A stretch of 64,000 bases of DNA, from positions 1 through 64,000 of the forward strand of contig NZ_SPQS01000014.1 in the NCBI RefSeq assembly GCF_004570865.1, given 5' to 3'. A model generated the notes under the pieces. It had not been told where the DNA came from, ran no database searches, and saw nothing but the letters and a program-made list of their open reading frames with translations. Every line of letters starts with the position of its first letter. Position 1 is the first letter of the stretch. This stretch comes from Bradyrhizobium frederickii. GTDB taxonomy: Bacteria; Pseudomonadota; Alphaproteobacteria; Rhizobiales; Xanthobacteraceae. Below are positions 1-8,483 of this stretch, piece by piece. Both the position numbers and the translations under genes were made by a program.

Positions 1-86
1 GGGAAAAGGGTGGTGTGAGGGGCGGGCGGGCCGATGCTCCGCCGCTCGAAGCATCTTCGATCACGACGCAACTACGAGCGGCGTTG

Positions 87-365
87 TCAAACCAACGGAT
101 CGCGGCTCGTGTGAAAAACCGCAATGACGTAGACCGCATCTTGCAGCTCGCGAAACACGACAATGTAGGGGAACCGACGCAGCATAGCGCGGCGCGTGTC
201 CTTGTAGGCGGCCGGAAACTGCCTGGGGTGCTCAGCAATCCGGATCAGCGCGGCGCGCAAGGCGTCGCGAAATTGCGGCACGACGTGTGGAGCGTGAATG
301 TCGTACCAACGGACTGCGTCGACGAGGTCGGCCCGAGCAGCTTACGTAAAGAGAAGCCTGGCTAC
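87..365 (-). pseudogene. Broken ParE/RelE-type toxin with an in-frame stop
   Basis: The reading frame directly downstream of the antitoxin encodes a RelE/ParE-fold toxin: ADLVDAVRWYD, then FRDALRAALIRIAEHPRQFP, then RRFPYIVVFRELQD, ending VFHTSRDP. Such toxins act on mRNA at the ribosome (RelE) or on gyrase (ParE). The same frame continues upstream as RLLFT, then a TAA at 342-344, then AARADLVDAV, so the first beta strand is cut off by a nonsense codon. The only possible restart is GTG at 279-281, which would delete the N-terminal helix pair. I read it as inactivated; a sequencing error at the TAA is the alternative. Confidence 0.6.
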
Positions 366-578
366 TTATCGCGACCGACGATCCAGCTCCGCGTCGATAT
401 TCTCCCAAGGGATTGCTTCGCGGCGGTCCGCGTCGAAGGTCGCGAGCCGACGGTCGAGTTCGGCCTCATGAGCCGGGGTTAAAGGCACGTCGGCAGGGGA
501 GAGGCTGTCCCAAAGCTCGCCGATGAGCTCGAGCCGCTCCTTGGGCGTCAAACGGCTAATATCGAGCGTAGTCATCAT
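366..578 (-). CDS. Addiction-module antitoxin (PF09720-like)
   Basis: A 70-aa protein of the short addiction-module antitoxin family: DISRLTPKERLELIGELWDS is the N-terminal dimerisation/DNA-binding part, followed by LTPAHEAELDRRLATFDAD and the typical C-terminal AIPWENIDAELDRR that wraps the toxin. Such proteins neutralise a co-transcribed RelE/ParE toxin and repress their own promoter. The ATG at 576-578 is chosen because AAAGGGG lies a few bases upstream; a second ATG follows immediately. The partner toxin downstream carries a stop codon, so this antitoxin is probably an orphan remnant. Confidence 0.75.
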   Translation of the reverse strand: MMTTLDISRLTPKERLELIGELWDSLSPADVPLTPAHEAELDRRLATFDADRREAIPWENIDAELDRRSR

Positions 579-769
579 CCGACCCCTTTGGCCCGTTTGC
601 CAACGAAATCGCAACCTTTGCTATCGCGTCGAGAGAAATATCGTGACTCCGGCAGGTCCGGAAAGAGGCGAGGTCCGACAGTTCCGAACTTCTTTCGCAG
701 AATTGGATCAGACTGGACCACCCTCCGTCCCCAGCGGATTGCGCTTCGAAGGGAAACGGAGAGGAAAAA

Positions 770-856
<87 letters not shown>

Positions 857-1006
857 ATGCCGTTTGGGGCACGGAGGCGGTTACTACGGTTCGGTGACGC
901 CGTTGTCAATTCATGCTTGAGGCCCGGTTGGGATGCCGATTGCGCATCGCAAACCGGCCCGATACAAGCCTGACGAGACGCACTCTTTTCCGCAGGAATG
1001 GCTCCC

Positions 1007-1972
1007 ATGGCATCGAATCTGGACACGCTGGTCACGGTTTTCGGCGGTTCGGGATTTTTGGGCCGGAATGTCGTCCGTGCCCTGTGCAAGCGCGATTACC
1101 GGGTCCGGGTCGCGGTGCGGCGGCCGGAACTGGCCGGATACCTCCAGCCCTCCGGCCGGGTCGGGCAGGTCCACACCGTGCAGGCGAATTTGCGCTATCC
1201 GGCCTCGGTCGAGGCGGCGCTGCGTGATTCGCATGTCGTGATCAATCTGGTCGGCATCCTCGCCGAGGGCGGCGAGCAGACCTTCGACGCGGTCCAGGCC
1301 AGGGGCGCCGAAACGGTCGCCAAGGCAGCGGCCGCGGCCGGGGCCGGCCTCGTGCATGTCTCCGCGATCGGAGCCGATGCCGAATCGCCATCGCACTATG
1401 CCAGGGCCAAGGCGGCCGGCGAGGCGGCGGTCCTGGCCGCGGTGCCCTCGGCCACGATCTTCCGCCCCTCCGTGATGTTCGGCCCCGAGGACCAGTTCAC
1501 CAACCGCTTTGCCGCGCTGGCCCGGATGTCGCCGGTGCTGCCGCTGATCGGCGGCGAGACGAAGATGCAGCCGGTCTATGTCGGCGACGTCGCCACCGCG
1601 ATCGCGGACGCCGTCGACGGCAAGGCCAAGGCGGGCGCTCGTTACGAGCTCGGCGGGCCGGAAGTGCTGACCATGCGCGAGATCCTCGAGGTCATCCTCG
1701 AGATCACCGACCGCAAGCGGATGCTGGTGCCGCTGCCGTTCGGCCTCGCCCGCTTCCAGGCCGCGTTCCTGCAATTTGCGCCGGGCGCGTTCAAGCTGAC
1801 GCCGGACCAGGTCACGCTGCTCGAGCGCGACAATGTCGTGTCGGAGGCCGCAAAGGCCGACGGCCTGACGCTGGAAGGGCTCGGCATCGCCGCCGATTCG
1901 CTGGAAGCGATCGCCCCGCAATATCTCTGGCGTTTCCGCGCCGCCGGCCAGTTCCAGCGCATGAGCGTGTGA
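1007..1972 (+). CDS. Complex I NDUFA9-subunit-like NAD(P)-binding protein
   Basis: A 321-aa extended SDR/NAD-dependent epimerase-like protein. The Rossmann dinucleotide loop GGSGFLGR is at residues 13-20 and a Y131-x3-K135 pair sits where SDR catalytic residues lie. Later segments (GARYELGGPEVLTMREIL, then LLERDNVVS) are typical of the alphaproteobacterial homologues of the mitochondrial complex I accessory subunit NDUFA9/39 kDa. The role is probably NADPH binding and assembly or stability of NADH dehydrogenase, inferred from the family. The ATG at 1007 is preferred over 998 because AGGA lies 9 bases upstream. Confidence 0.85.
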   Translation: MASNLDTLVTVFGGSGFLGRNVVRALCKRDYRVRVAVRRPELAGYLQPSGRVGQVHTVQANLRYPASVEAALRDSHVVINLVGILAEGGEQTFDAVQARGAETVAKAAAAAGAGLVHVSAIGADAESPSHYARAKAAGEAAVLAAVPSATIFRPSVMFGPEDQFTNRFAALARMSPVLPLIGGETKMQPVYVGDVATAIADAVDGKAKAGARYELGGPEVLTMREILEVILEITDRKRMLVPLPFGLARFQAAFLQFAPGAFKLTPDQVTLLERDNVVSEAAKADGLTLEGLGIAADSLEAIAPQYLWRFRAAGQFQRMSV

Positions 1973-1990
1973 GGGTTCGCTCTCTCCGTC

Positions 1991-2113
1991 GTCATGGCCG
2001 GGCATAGCCGTCCATAGGACGGCGTCGCTGCCGCTCGCCTATGACCCGGCCATCCACGTCTTTCTCGCGCAGCCGCCAAGAACGTGAATGCCCGGCACAA
2101 GGCCGGGCATGAC
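1991..2113. repeat. Intergenic palindromic repeat (GGCCGGGCATGAC family)
   Basis: Between two convergent genes lies a long imperfect inverted repeat beginning GTCATGGCCGGGCAT and ending AAGGCCGGGCATGAC. A related copy is at 3833-3926. It probably forms a large hairpin after both stop codons and may act as a bidirectional transcript end. Confidence 0.7.
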
Positions 2114-2155
2114 GAGCTTCAGCGTTGAGACTGCTGTTATACCTGAACTTCGAGC

Positions 2156-2962
2156 CTATCGCCCCAGCGCGAGCGCGATCAGGCCGAGCGTGCCGACGAT
2201 GACGCGCCACCAGGCGAACACCACGAAGCCGTGCCGGGTGACGTATTCCAGGAACGTCTTGACCACGATGATCGCGGTGATGAACGACACCACGAAACCG
2301 ATCGCGACCACCCCCATATGGTCCGTCGTCATCTCGGCGCGGCTCTTGTAGAAGTCGTAGGCGAACGCGCCGATCATGGTGGGGATGGCGAGGAAGAACG
2401 AGAACTCCGCCGCCGCGCGCTTGTCTGCACCGAGCAGCATCGCGGCGACGATGCTGGCGCCGGAACGCGACACGCCCGGGATCATCGCCACGCACTGCGC
2501 GATGCCGATATAGAGATACATCAACAGCGGAAACCGGGTGGCGTCATGCTCGCGCGGCTTGAGATCGAGCTTGTCGACCCAGAGCAGGACGGCGCCGCCG
2601 ACGATCAGCGTGAAGCAGACGACCCACGGATTGAACAGCAGGCTCTTGATGTATTTGCCGGCGACGAGGCCGACGATCACGGCGGGCAGGAACGCCACCA
2701 GCACGCCGACCACGAAGCGGCGCGAATAGGTGTCGCCCGTGAAGAAGCCGATCACGACGTCCCAGAGCTTCCTGAAGTAGAGCCCGACGATCGCGAGGAT
2801 CGCGCCGAGCTGGATCAGAACCGTAAACGAATCCCAGAACGCGCCTTCGCCGAGATGGAAGAAGCGCTCAGCGAGCAGCAAATGGCCGGTCGAGGATACG
2901 GGAAGGAACTCGGTCACACCCTCGATGATGCCGAGGATCACTGCCCGAATTGCGTCTGACAT
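2156..2962 (-). CDS. uppP: Undecaprenyl-diphosphatase UppP (BacA family)
   Basis: A 268-aa polytopic membrane protein that dephosphorylates undecaprenyl diphosphate to recycle the lipid carrier of peptidoglycan and O-antigen synthesis; overexpression of the family gives bacitracin resistance. Both family signatures are visible: EGVTEFLPVSSTGH at residues 14-27 and PGVSRSGAS at 162-170, which contain the catalytic glutamate/serine and arginine regions. About eight hydrophobic segments are seen, and the length matches the usual 265-280 residues. The gene stands alone, convergent with the NDUFA9-like gene. Confidence 0.95.
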   Translation of the reverse strand: MSDAIRAVILGIIEGVTEFLPVSSTGHLLLAERFFHLGEGAFWDSFTVLIQLGAILAIVGLYFRKLWDVVIGFFTGDTYSRRFVVGVLVAFLPAVIVGLVAGKYIKSLLFNPWVVCFTLIVGGAVLLWVDKLDLKPREHDATRFPLLMYLYIGIAQCVAMIPGVSRSGASIVAAMLLGADKRAAAEFSFFLAIPTMIGAFAYDFYKSRAEMTTDHMGVVAIGFVVSFITAIIVVKTFLEYVTRHGFVVFAWWRVIVGTLGLIALALGR

Positions 2963-3131
2963 ATTTACGGTCCATTTCGGCTTGAAAAGCGGGGCTCTTC
3001 TCGCCTATTCGCCCCCATGCCGCAATCGCAAAATGCGACATCACGCCCTTGCCTCGCGGTTTTGAAGGACTAGTGTGGCGCCGCACAAACATTGATGGAT
3101 TCTTAAGCACCATCAAATAGTCAAAGGCTTC

Positions 3132-3824
3132 ATGTTTACGCTGTTTCATCATCCGTTCTGTCCGCATTCGCGCTTCATCCGCCTGATCGCGGGCGAATAC
3201 GGGCTCGACCTCAAGCTGGTCGAAGAACGCAGCTGGGAACGGCGCGAGGCATTTCTGCTGCTCAACGCCGCCGGCACGACGCCGGTCATGGTGGACGACG
3301 AGCAGCCGCCTGTACCGGGCGCGGCGATCATCGCCGAATATGTCGACGAGGCCTATGGCGCCGAGATGGGACCCAAGCGCCTGATGCCGGAGGCGATTTC
3401 CGAGCGCGTCGAGGTGCGCCGGTTGATGGCCTGGTTCAACGAAAAGTTCTTCGAGGAGGTCTCGCATCCCCTCGTCACCGAGCGCATCTACAAGCGCTTC
3501 ATGAGCGAGGAGAACGGCGGCGGGCCGCCTTCGGCCGACGTGATGCGCGCCGCCAAGGCCAATGTGCGCTATCATCTGGCCTATATCGGCTGGCTGGCGC
3601 AGACGCGTAATTTCCTCGCCGGCGACCGGCTCACCTACGCGGACCTCGCCGCCGCGGCGCATCTCTCGGCGATCGACTATCTGGGCGACGTGCCATGGAG
3701 CGAGGACGACGCAGCAAAGGCGTGGTACGCGCGGGTGAAGTCCCGCCCGTCGTTCCGTCCGCTGCTCAGCGAATGGCTGGCCGGCGTGCCGGCATCGCGG
3801 ACCTACGTGGACCTGGATTTCTGA
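3132..3824 (+). CDS. Glutathione S-transferase family protein
   Basis: A 230-aa cytosolic GST. The N-terminal thioredoxin fold begins MFTLFHHPFCPHSRFIRL, with the CPHS segment at the glutathione-activating position and TTPVMVDDE as the cis-proline loop; the all-helical C-terminal domain runs from about residue 90 and includes FLAGDRLTYADLAAAAHLS, the GST N-capping motif region. The substrate cannot be told from sequence; these proteins conjugate or reduce electrophiles with glutathione. The gene is monocistronic, divergent from uppP, and followed by a palindromic repeat. Confidence 0.88.
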   Translation: MFTLFHHPFCPHSRFIRLIAGEYGLDLKLVEERSWERREAFLLLNAAGTTPVMVDDEQPPVPGAAIIAEYVDEAYGAEMGPKRLMPEAISERVEVRRLMAWFNEKFFEEVSHPLVTERIYKRFMSEENGGGPPSADVMRAAKANVRYHLAYIGWLAQTRNFLAGDRLTYADLAAAAHLSAIDYLGDVPWSEDDAAKAWYARVKSRPSFRPLLSEWLAGVPASRTYVDLDF

Positions 3825-3832
3825 TGACATCC

Positions 3833-3926
3833 GTCATGCCCGGGCTTGTCCCGGGCATCCACGTTCTAGCTGCTTCCGGCAATGCGGCACGACGACGTGG
3901 ATGGCCGGGACAAGCCCGGCCATGAC
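3833..3926. repeat. Intergenic palindromic repeat overlapping the queG start region
   Basis: An imperfect inverted repeat: GTCATGCCCGGGCTTGTCCC near the left end and GGGACAAGCCCGGCCATGAC near the right, separated by about 50 bases. The right arm encodes MAGTSPAMT if read from the upstream ATG at 3901, so the annotated start of queG depends on how this repeat is treated. Confidence 0.75.
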
Positions 3927-5097
3927 GAGCGCGGAAACGACAGCGATCAAACCTCCCACCGATATGGATCGGCTGCGTGCTGCACTTGAGGAACAAGCGC
4001 GTGCGCTCGGCTTCGATTGCATCGGCGTCACCGCACCCGGCACGATCGAGCACGCCGGAAAATACTTCCTCGAATTCATCGCCGCAGGCGGCCATGGCGA
4101 CATGGACTGGCTGGCCGCGCAGCCGGAGCGCCGCGTCGATCCGCGCGGGCTGTGGAACGACGTGCGCAGCGTCATCATGCTCGGCGTCAACTACGGTCCT
4201 GACCAGGATCCGCTCGCGATCCTGAAGCAGCGCACGCGCGCGGCGATCTCCGTCTATGCGCAGGGCGACGACTATCACGACCTCATCAAGAAGCGGCTGA
4301 AGGCGCTGGCGCGCTGGCTGGTCGCAACCGCGCCGTCGGACGTGAAGGTGTTCGTCGACACCGCGGCGGTGATGGAGAAGCCGTTGGCGCAGGCCGCGCA
4401 TCTCGGCTGGCAAGGCAAGCACACCAATCTCGTCTCGCGCGAATTCGGCTCCTGGCTGTTCCTCGGCGCGATCTACACCACGCTGGAGCTGCCGCGCGAC
4501 TCTGCCGAGATCGATCATTGCGGCTCGTGCCAGGCCTGCCTCGAGATCTGCCCGACCGCGGCGTTTCCGGCGCCCTACAAGCTCGATGCGCGGCGCTGCA
4601 TCTCCTATCTCACCATCGAGAACAAGGGACCGATCCCGCGCGAATTCCGCAAAGCCATCGGCAACCGCATCTACGGCTGCGACGATTGTCTCGCCGCCTG
4701 CCCCTGGAACAAGTTCGCGCAGGAGGGCCGCGAAGCCAGGCTCGCCGCGCGTGACGAATTGCGCGCGCCTGCGCTCGCCGAGCTGGCACGGCTCGACGAT
4801 ACCGCCTTTCGTGCGCTGTTCACGAAGTCGCCGGTGAAGCGCATCGGCCGCGACCGCTTTTTGCGGAACGTGCTGATTGCGATCGGCAACTCCGGCGAGG
4901 CGACGCTGGCGGACGAGGCGCGGCGATTGCTGGACGATGCGAGCCCGCTGGTGCGCGGGGCGGCGGTGTGGGCGCTGGGGCAATTGGTGGAGCGGGAGGC
5001 GTTTGCGGCGATGAGGCTGCATGCTCTCGAGCGCGAGCCCGACGAGAGCGTTCGTGAAGAGTGGCGAGCAGATAGCACTGTTAGCCCCTCATCCTGA
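3922..5097 (+). CDS. queG: Epoxyqueuosine reductase QueG
   Basis: Cobalamin-dependent, iron-sulfur enzyme reducing epoxyqueuosine to queuosine in tRNA, the last step of Q modification of GUN anticodons. With the start used here the protein is 391 aa. FVDTAAVMEK near residue 146 holds the catalytic aspartate, and two ferredoxin-like clusters follow: CGSCQACLEICP (about 200-211) and GCDDCLAACPW (about 252-262). A HEAT-like C-terminal region (VRGAAVWALGQL) completes it. Candidate starts are ATG 3901, 3922 or 3964; the first two lie in a repeat and none has a clear Shine-Dalgarno, so 3964 (377 aa) is also plausible. Confidence 0.93.
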   Translation: MTSAETTAIKPPTDMDRLRAALEEQARALGFDCIGVTAPGTIEHAGKYFLEFIAAGGHGDMDWLAAQPERRVDPRGLWNDVRSVIMLGVNYGPDQDPLAILKQRTRAAISVYAQGDDYHDLIKKRLKALARWLVATAPSDVKVFVDTAAVMEKPLAQAAHLGWQGKHTNLVSREFGSWLFLGAIYTTLELPRDSAEIDHCGSCQACLEICPTAAFPAPYKLDARRCISYLTIENKGPIPREFRKAIGNRIYGCDDCLAACPWNKFAQEGREARLAARDELRAPALAELARLDDTAFRALFTKSPVKRIGRDRFLRNVLIAIGNSGEATLADEARRLLDDASPLVRGAAVWALGQLVEREAFAAMRLHALEREPDESVREEWRADSTVSPSS

Positions 5098-5193
5098 GGA
5101 GCCGCGCAGCGGCGTCTCGAAGGATCGAGGCCGGGCTGCCGCAGCGGGGCCTGCATGGTTCGAGACGGCGCTTCGCGCCTCCTCACCATGAGG
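5087..5193. repeat. Intergenic repeat (CTCATCCTGAGGAGC family)
   Basis: Inverted repeat starting CCTCATCCTGAGGAGC and ending CTCCTCACCATGAGG, with internal GTCTCGAAGGAT / GGTTCGAGAC arms. Related copies are at 26534-26650 and 34747-34863. The left end encodes the last residues of QueG and supplies its stop codon. Confidence 0.75.
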
Positions 5194-5238
5194 ATCGTGG
5201 ACCTTGATTTCGCCGCGCGTTTCTTCAATCTCGCGTGC

Positions 5239-6036
5239 ATGACAAACATGCCTTTCTTTACCCGCGACGGCGATACATTCCATCCGACGGAAGCGGCCAA
5301 TGGTCCCTGGGATCCGAAATCGCTGCACGGTCGCGTCATCGTCGGCCTGCTTGGCTTTGCCATCGAGGAGCGCCATTCCGGCCCCGACCTCGTGCCGGCG
5401 CGGCTCACCGTCGACATGTTTCGGCTGCCGACCATCGACAAGCCGATCGAAGTGACGACGCGCCTCGTGCGCGATGGTCTGCGCATCCGCGTGGTGGAAG
5501 CAGAATTCATCTCCGGCGGCGTCAGCATGGCGCGCGCCTCCTGCCAGCTGCTGCGCAAGACACAAAATCCTGAAGGCAACGTCTGGTCGCCGCCGAACTG
5601 GGACGCGCCGAAGCCGGCCGATATTCCGAAGCCCACCGATCCGAGGCTCGGCATGAACGGCAAATGGGCGACGCGCCCGATCGTCGGCCACATGGGCTCG
5701 CTCGGGCCGCGCCGGCTGTGGATGAGCGAGGTGCGCGAGCTCGTTGCCGGTGTGCCGATGACGCCGTTCGTCCATGTCGCCACCGGCGCCGATTTCGCCA
5801 GCCCCTTTGCCAATGCCGGCGACAACGGCCTCGGCTACATCAACAGCGACGTCACGATCTATCTGCACCGCCTGCCGGTGACGGAATGGATCGGTTTCGA
5901 GGTGGTGAACCATCACGCCACCGATGGCGTGGCGATCGGCGAATGCTGGCTCTATGACGAGCAGGGCCCGATCGGCACCGCGACGGTCGCTGCGCTGGCG
6001 CAGCGCAAGCCGATGGCGAATCCGTCGAAGCGGTAG
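5239..6036 (+). CDS. Acyl-CoA thioesterase-like (hotdog fold) protein
   Basis: A 265-aa protein resembling the double-hotdog thioesterase superfamily: FHPTEAANGPWDPKSLHGR, GPDLVPARLTVDMFRLP and RLVRDGLRIRVVEAEFIS in the first half, then FASPFANAGDNGLGYINSDV in the second. Members hydrolyse acyl-CoA thioesters; the substrate is unknown here. An upstream ATG at 5155 would add residues read from a palindromic repeat, so the start is placed at 5239 (MTNMPFF); 5248 is also possible. No nearby gene suggests a pathway. Confidence 0.75.
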   Translation: MTNMPFFTRDGDTFHPTEAANGPWDPKSLHGRVIVGLLGFAIEERHSGPDLVPARLTVDMFRLPTIDKPIEVTTRLVRDGLRIRVVEAEFISGGVSMARASCQLLRKTQNPEGNVWSPPNWDAPKPADIPKPTDPRLGMNGKWATRPIVGHMGSLGPRRLWMSEVRELVAGVPMTPFVHVATGADFASPFANAGDNGLGYINSDVTIYLHRLPVTEWIGFEVVNHHATDGVAIGECWLYDEQGPIGTATVAALAQRKPMANPSKR

Positions 6037-6043
6037 GCTTTCC

Positions 6044-6152
6044 CCGTCATTCCGGGATGCGCCGTCAGGCGCAGACCCGGAATCCATCGGGCCGCAGGCC
6101 CAGAGGGGAAATGGATTCCGGGTTCGCGCCAAGTGACGCGCCCCGGAATGAC
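6044..6152. repeat. Intergenic palindromic repeat (CCGTCATTCCGGG family)
   Basis: Inverted repeat between two convergent genes: CCGTCATTCCGGGATGCGCC on the left, GGCGC..CCCCGGAATGACT on the right, with inner arms CCCGGAATCCAT / ATGGATTCCGGG. It probably folds into a long hairpin downstream of both genes. Confidence 0.75.
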
Positions 6153-6164
6153 TGGAGGAGAGAC

Positions 6165-6635
6165 CTACGCCAGATGCCGCTGCATCTCCGGCCGCGACTT
6201 CAGCTCGGCGCCTTGCTTGGCGACGATCTTCGCGATCCGCTCAGGCGCGAAATTCAGATCGACGAACGCCGGCGCGGTGTTGGCGACCTCGCGATAGCCA
6301 GCGATCTTGCCCTCCTTCAGCGTCATGATCGCCACGCCCTCGAACATCGCCCGCGCGCCGTTCGCTTCCGGCAGCGTCGAGCGATAGCTGAAGGTGTAGC
6401 GTGCATAGAGCGTGGTGCCGTCCGAGACGGGATCATGCATGTCCCAGCGGAAATCGGTCGCCGTGCGATAGAACCAGTCATCGATCATCGCGGCGATTTT
6501 CTCGCGGCCCGCGAAGGCGCCGTAGAAGACGTCGTGATAGACGCCGTCCGCGGTGAACAGCTCGGCGAAGGCGCGGCCGTCGCGCTGCTCGACGGCATCG
6601 CAAAACGCGCGCAGCATGGCGGTGGTGTCTGTCAT
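6165..6635 (-). CDS. SnoaL-like / nuclear transport factor 2 fold protein
   Basis: A 156-aa single-domain protein of the NTF2/SnoaL superfamily: AMLRAFCDAVEQRDGRAFAE, LFTADGVYHDVFYGAF, GREKIAAMIDDWF and a C-terminal beta-sheet (MFEGVAIMTLKEGKIAGYRE). The fold makes a cone-shaped pocket used by isomerases, cyclases and ligand-binding proteins; the ligand cannot be predicted. The ATG at 6633-6635 is chosen because GAGGGGGAAG lies just upstream; longer open frames extend into a repeat. Confidence 0.8.
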   Translation of the reverse strand: MTDTTAMLRAFCDAVEQRDGRAFAELFTADGVYHDVFYGAFAGREKIAAMIDDWFYRTATDFRWDMHDPVSDGTTLYARYTFSYRSTLPEANGARAMFEGVAIMTLKEGKIAGYREVANTAPAFVDLNFAPERIAKIVAKQGAELKSRPEMQRHLA

Positions 6636-6660
6636 TGGCGCTTCCCCCTCACCGTTTTCG

Positions 6661-6829
6661 GTCATGCCCCGGCTTGCCGCCTTCGCTGAAGCTCCGGCGT
6701 GCCGAGCAACCCTGCGGGCCTCGGCGTAGCCTTGGCGGAGCCGGGACCGGGGCATCCAGTACGCCGCGGCTTCTCAGTTCATCACAACGGCCGCGGCGTA
6801 CTGGATCGTCCGCCTTCGCGGACGATGAC
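6661..6829. repeat. Composite intergenic palindromic repeat
   Basis: Two nested inverted repeats: GTCATGCCCCGGCTTGCC with a GGGACCGGGGCATCC counterpart, followed by CCAGTACGCCGCGG / CCGCGGCGTACTGG around a short loop, ending with CGTCCGCCTTCGCGGACGATGAC. It fills the gap upstream of the SnoaL-like gene and downstream of the hydrolase gene. Confidence 0.7.
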
Positions 6830-6849
6830 ACCGGCTGTTTGGAAATACT

Positions 6850-7665
6850 TCACCCGATCTCGGCGACCGCGGCAAGAATGCGGGCGATGTCCTGCGGGCG
6901 GGAGAGGCGGTGGTCGCCGTCCTGGATCATGGTCAGCACGACGTCGTCGGCCGGCAGACGGTGCGTCAGCGCGAAGGCATGCTGCCAGGGCACATCAGGG
7001 TCTTTCGCGCCTTGCAAGATGCGGACCGGGCAGCCGAGATCGATGGCGCTGCCGAGCACGAGATGGTTGCGACCCTCCACGATCAGGTTCCGCGTGATCG
7101 GATAGGGCGAGCCGTCGCCATAGTCCGACGGCCTCATCCAGACCCCCTTGGTCTCGATTTCCTGCTTCACTGCCGGCGAAAAATTCTTCCACATCAGCTC
7201 CTCGGTGAAATCGGGTGCCGGCGCGATCAGCACGAGCCCCGCAAGCGAGGCCTTGGCTTGCTGCTTCTCTTCTTGCCGCTTCTTGATCGCGCGCGCGAGC
7301 AGCAGCGCCATCCAGCCGCCCATGGACGAGCCGATCAGAACCTGCGGGCCGTCGCAGAAGCGTTCGAATACCGCAGCGCTATCCTCGAGCCAGCGGCCGA
7401 TGGTTCCATCGGCGAAATCGCCGCCGGATTCGCCGTGACCGGAATAATCGAACCGGACCATGGCGCGGCCGTGATCCCGGGCCCAGCCGTCCAGCGCCAC
7501 GGCCTTGCCGCCCTGCATGTCCGACTTGAAGCCGCCCAGCCAGACCAGGCCAGGCCCCGAGACATGACCCTTCCCCGCACGGTGGCGTACCGCGATGCTG
7601 CGTGCGGACGGACCCTCGCCCACATCGATGAAGTCGAGCACGGCATCGGAAATTGGATCGGTCAT
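6850..7665 (-). CDS. Alpha/beta hydrolase
   Basis: A 271-aa alpha/beta-hydrolase. The oxyanion segment is LVWLGGFKSDMQG, the strand-order motif MVRFDYSGHGESGG follows, the nucleophile elbow is GSSMGG (serine in VLIGSSMGGWMAL), and the acid and histidine regions are GAKDPDVPW and QDGDHRLSRP. Substrate unknown: esterase, lipase or thioesterase are all possible, with resemblance to mitochondrial palmitoyl-ACP thioesterase-like (ABHD10) proteins. The start at MTDPISDAVLDF is inferred from conservation; the open frame continues upstream across the infC start region on the other strand. Confidence 0.85.
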   Translation of the reverse strand: MTDPISDAVLDFIDVGEGPSARSIAVRHRAGKGHVSGPGLVWLGGFKSDMQGGKAVALDGWARDHGRAMVRFDYSGHGESGGDFADGTIGRWLEDSAAVFERFCDGPQVLIGSSMGGWMALLLARAIKKRQEEKQQAKASLAGLVLIAPAPDFTEELMWKNFSPAVKQEIETKGVWMRPSDYGDGSPYPITRNLIVEGRNHLVLGSAIDLGCPVRILQGAKDPDVPWQHAFALTHRLPADDVVLTMIQDGDHRLSRPQDIARILAAVAEIG

Positions 7666-7901
7666 GGAACGTTTACTCTGGCTGTGCGGTTTGAGCTGTT
7701 CGGGCGCCTCCAGCGGCGCAATCGGACGCGGCATTGGCCCTTTGGGACGCTTGCGGAACAGAAGCAAGGTGTCTATGTCGATCAGCGTGCCCAGGCGTGG
7801 CCAAAATGCCTCGCATTTGAGGGTTTTTCGCTTCCCGCACGAGCGACTTGCTTGCCGGCAACCGCATCTTCCTTCAAGATAGCCGCTTCTTTCACAACTT
7901 T

Positions 7902-7916
7902 GGAGAACCACCCATT
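7902..7916 (+). promoter_or_regulatory. infC ribosome-binding site and ATT start codon
   Basis: GGAG at 7902-7905 is followed 8 bases later by ATT at 7914-7916, the first codon of MRRPNKAPPAAS. No ATG, GTG or TTG lies at a conserved position. AUU initiation of infC is established in enterobacteria, where IF-3 discriminates against the codon and so limits its own synthesis. Confidence 0.75.
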
Positions 7917-8453
7917 CGCCGTCCTAATAAAGCTCCGCCCGCTGCCAGCAAAGACGGGCCGCGCATCAATGATGATATCCGCAATGCGCAGATCCAGCTG
8001 ATCGATCAGACCGGTGACAATAAGGGCACGGTCGAGACGGTCCTCGCCATCAAGATGGCCCAGGAAGCTGGCATGGATCTGGTCGAGATTTCGCCGAATG
8101 TCAGCCCTCCCGTCTGCAAGATCATGGACTACGGGAAGTACAAGTATTCGGCACAGAAGAAAGCCGCGGAAGCCCGCAAGCGGCAGAAGACCGTCGAGAT
8201 CAAGGAGATCAAGCTCCGCCCGATGATCGACGATCATGATTACGACGTGAAGATGCGCGCGATGCAGCGGTTCTTCGAAGAAGGCGACAAGGTCAAGATC
8301 ACGCTGCGCTATCGCGGTCGCGAAATGGCGCACCAGGAGATCGGCACCAAGCTTCTGGACAAGATCAAAACCGACGTGGCCGAACTCGCCAAGGTCGAGC
8401 AGGACGCGCGCTTCGAGGGCCGCCAGGTCGTCATGGTGCTGGCGCCGCGCTGA
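7914..8453 (+). CDS. infC: Translation initiation factor IF-3
   Basis: IF-3 binds the 30S subunit, prevents premature 50S joining and monitors start-codon pairing. The 179-aa product has the N-terminal domain INDDIRNAQIQLIDQTGDN, the signature CKIMDYGKYKYSAQKKAAEA, and the C-terminal domain with EIKLRPMIDDHDYDVKMR, RFFEEGDKVKITLRYRGREM and a terminal QVVMVLAPR. The start is an ATT codon with a good ribosome-binding site; an upstream ATG at 7848 would add 22 unconserved residues. A strong terminator follows, and rpmI-rplT lie about 0.8 kb downstream on the same strand, separated by an inverted gene. Confidence 0.95.
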   Translation: MRRPNKAPPAASKDGPRINDDIRNAQIQLIDQTGDNKGTVETVLAIKMAQEAGMDLVEISPNVSPPVCKIMDYGKYKYSAQKKAAEARKRQKTVEIKEIKLRPMIDDHDYDVKMRAMQRFFEEGDKVKITLRYRGREMAHQEIGTKLLDKIKTDVAELAKVEQDARFEGRQVVMVLAPR

Positions 8454-8483
8454 TCGCGGCTCGCTAGGACGATCGGAAGTTCA

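Noticed and set aside
3901..3921. MAGTSPAMT start of queG
   Set aside because: These residues are encoded by a palindromic repeat arm and are not part of the QueG family; kept only as an alternative start.
7666..7911. 82-residue N-terminal extension of the alpha/beta hydrolase
   Set aside because: Not hydrolase-like and overlaps the infC leader on the other strand; the conserved start is MTDPISDAV.
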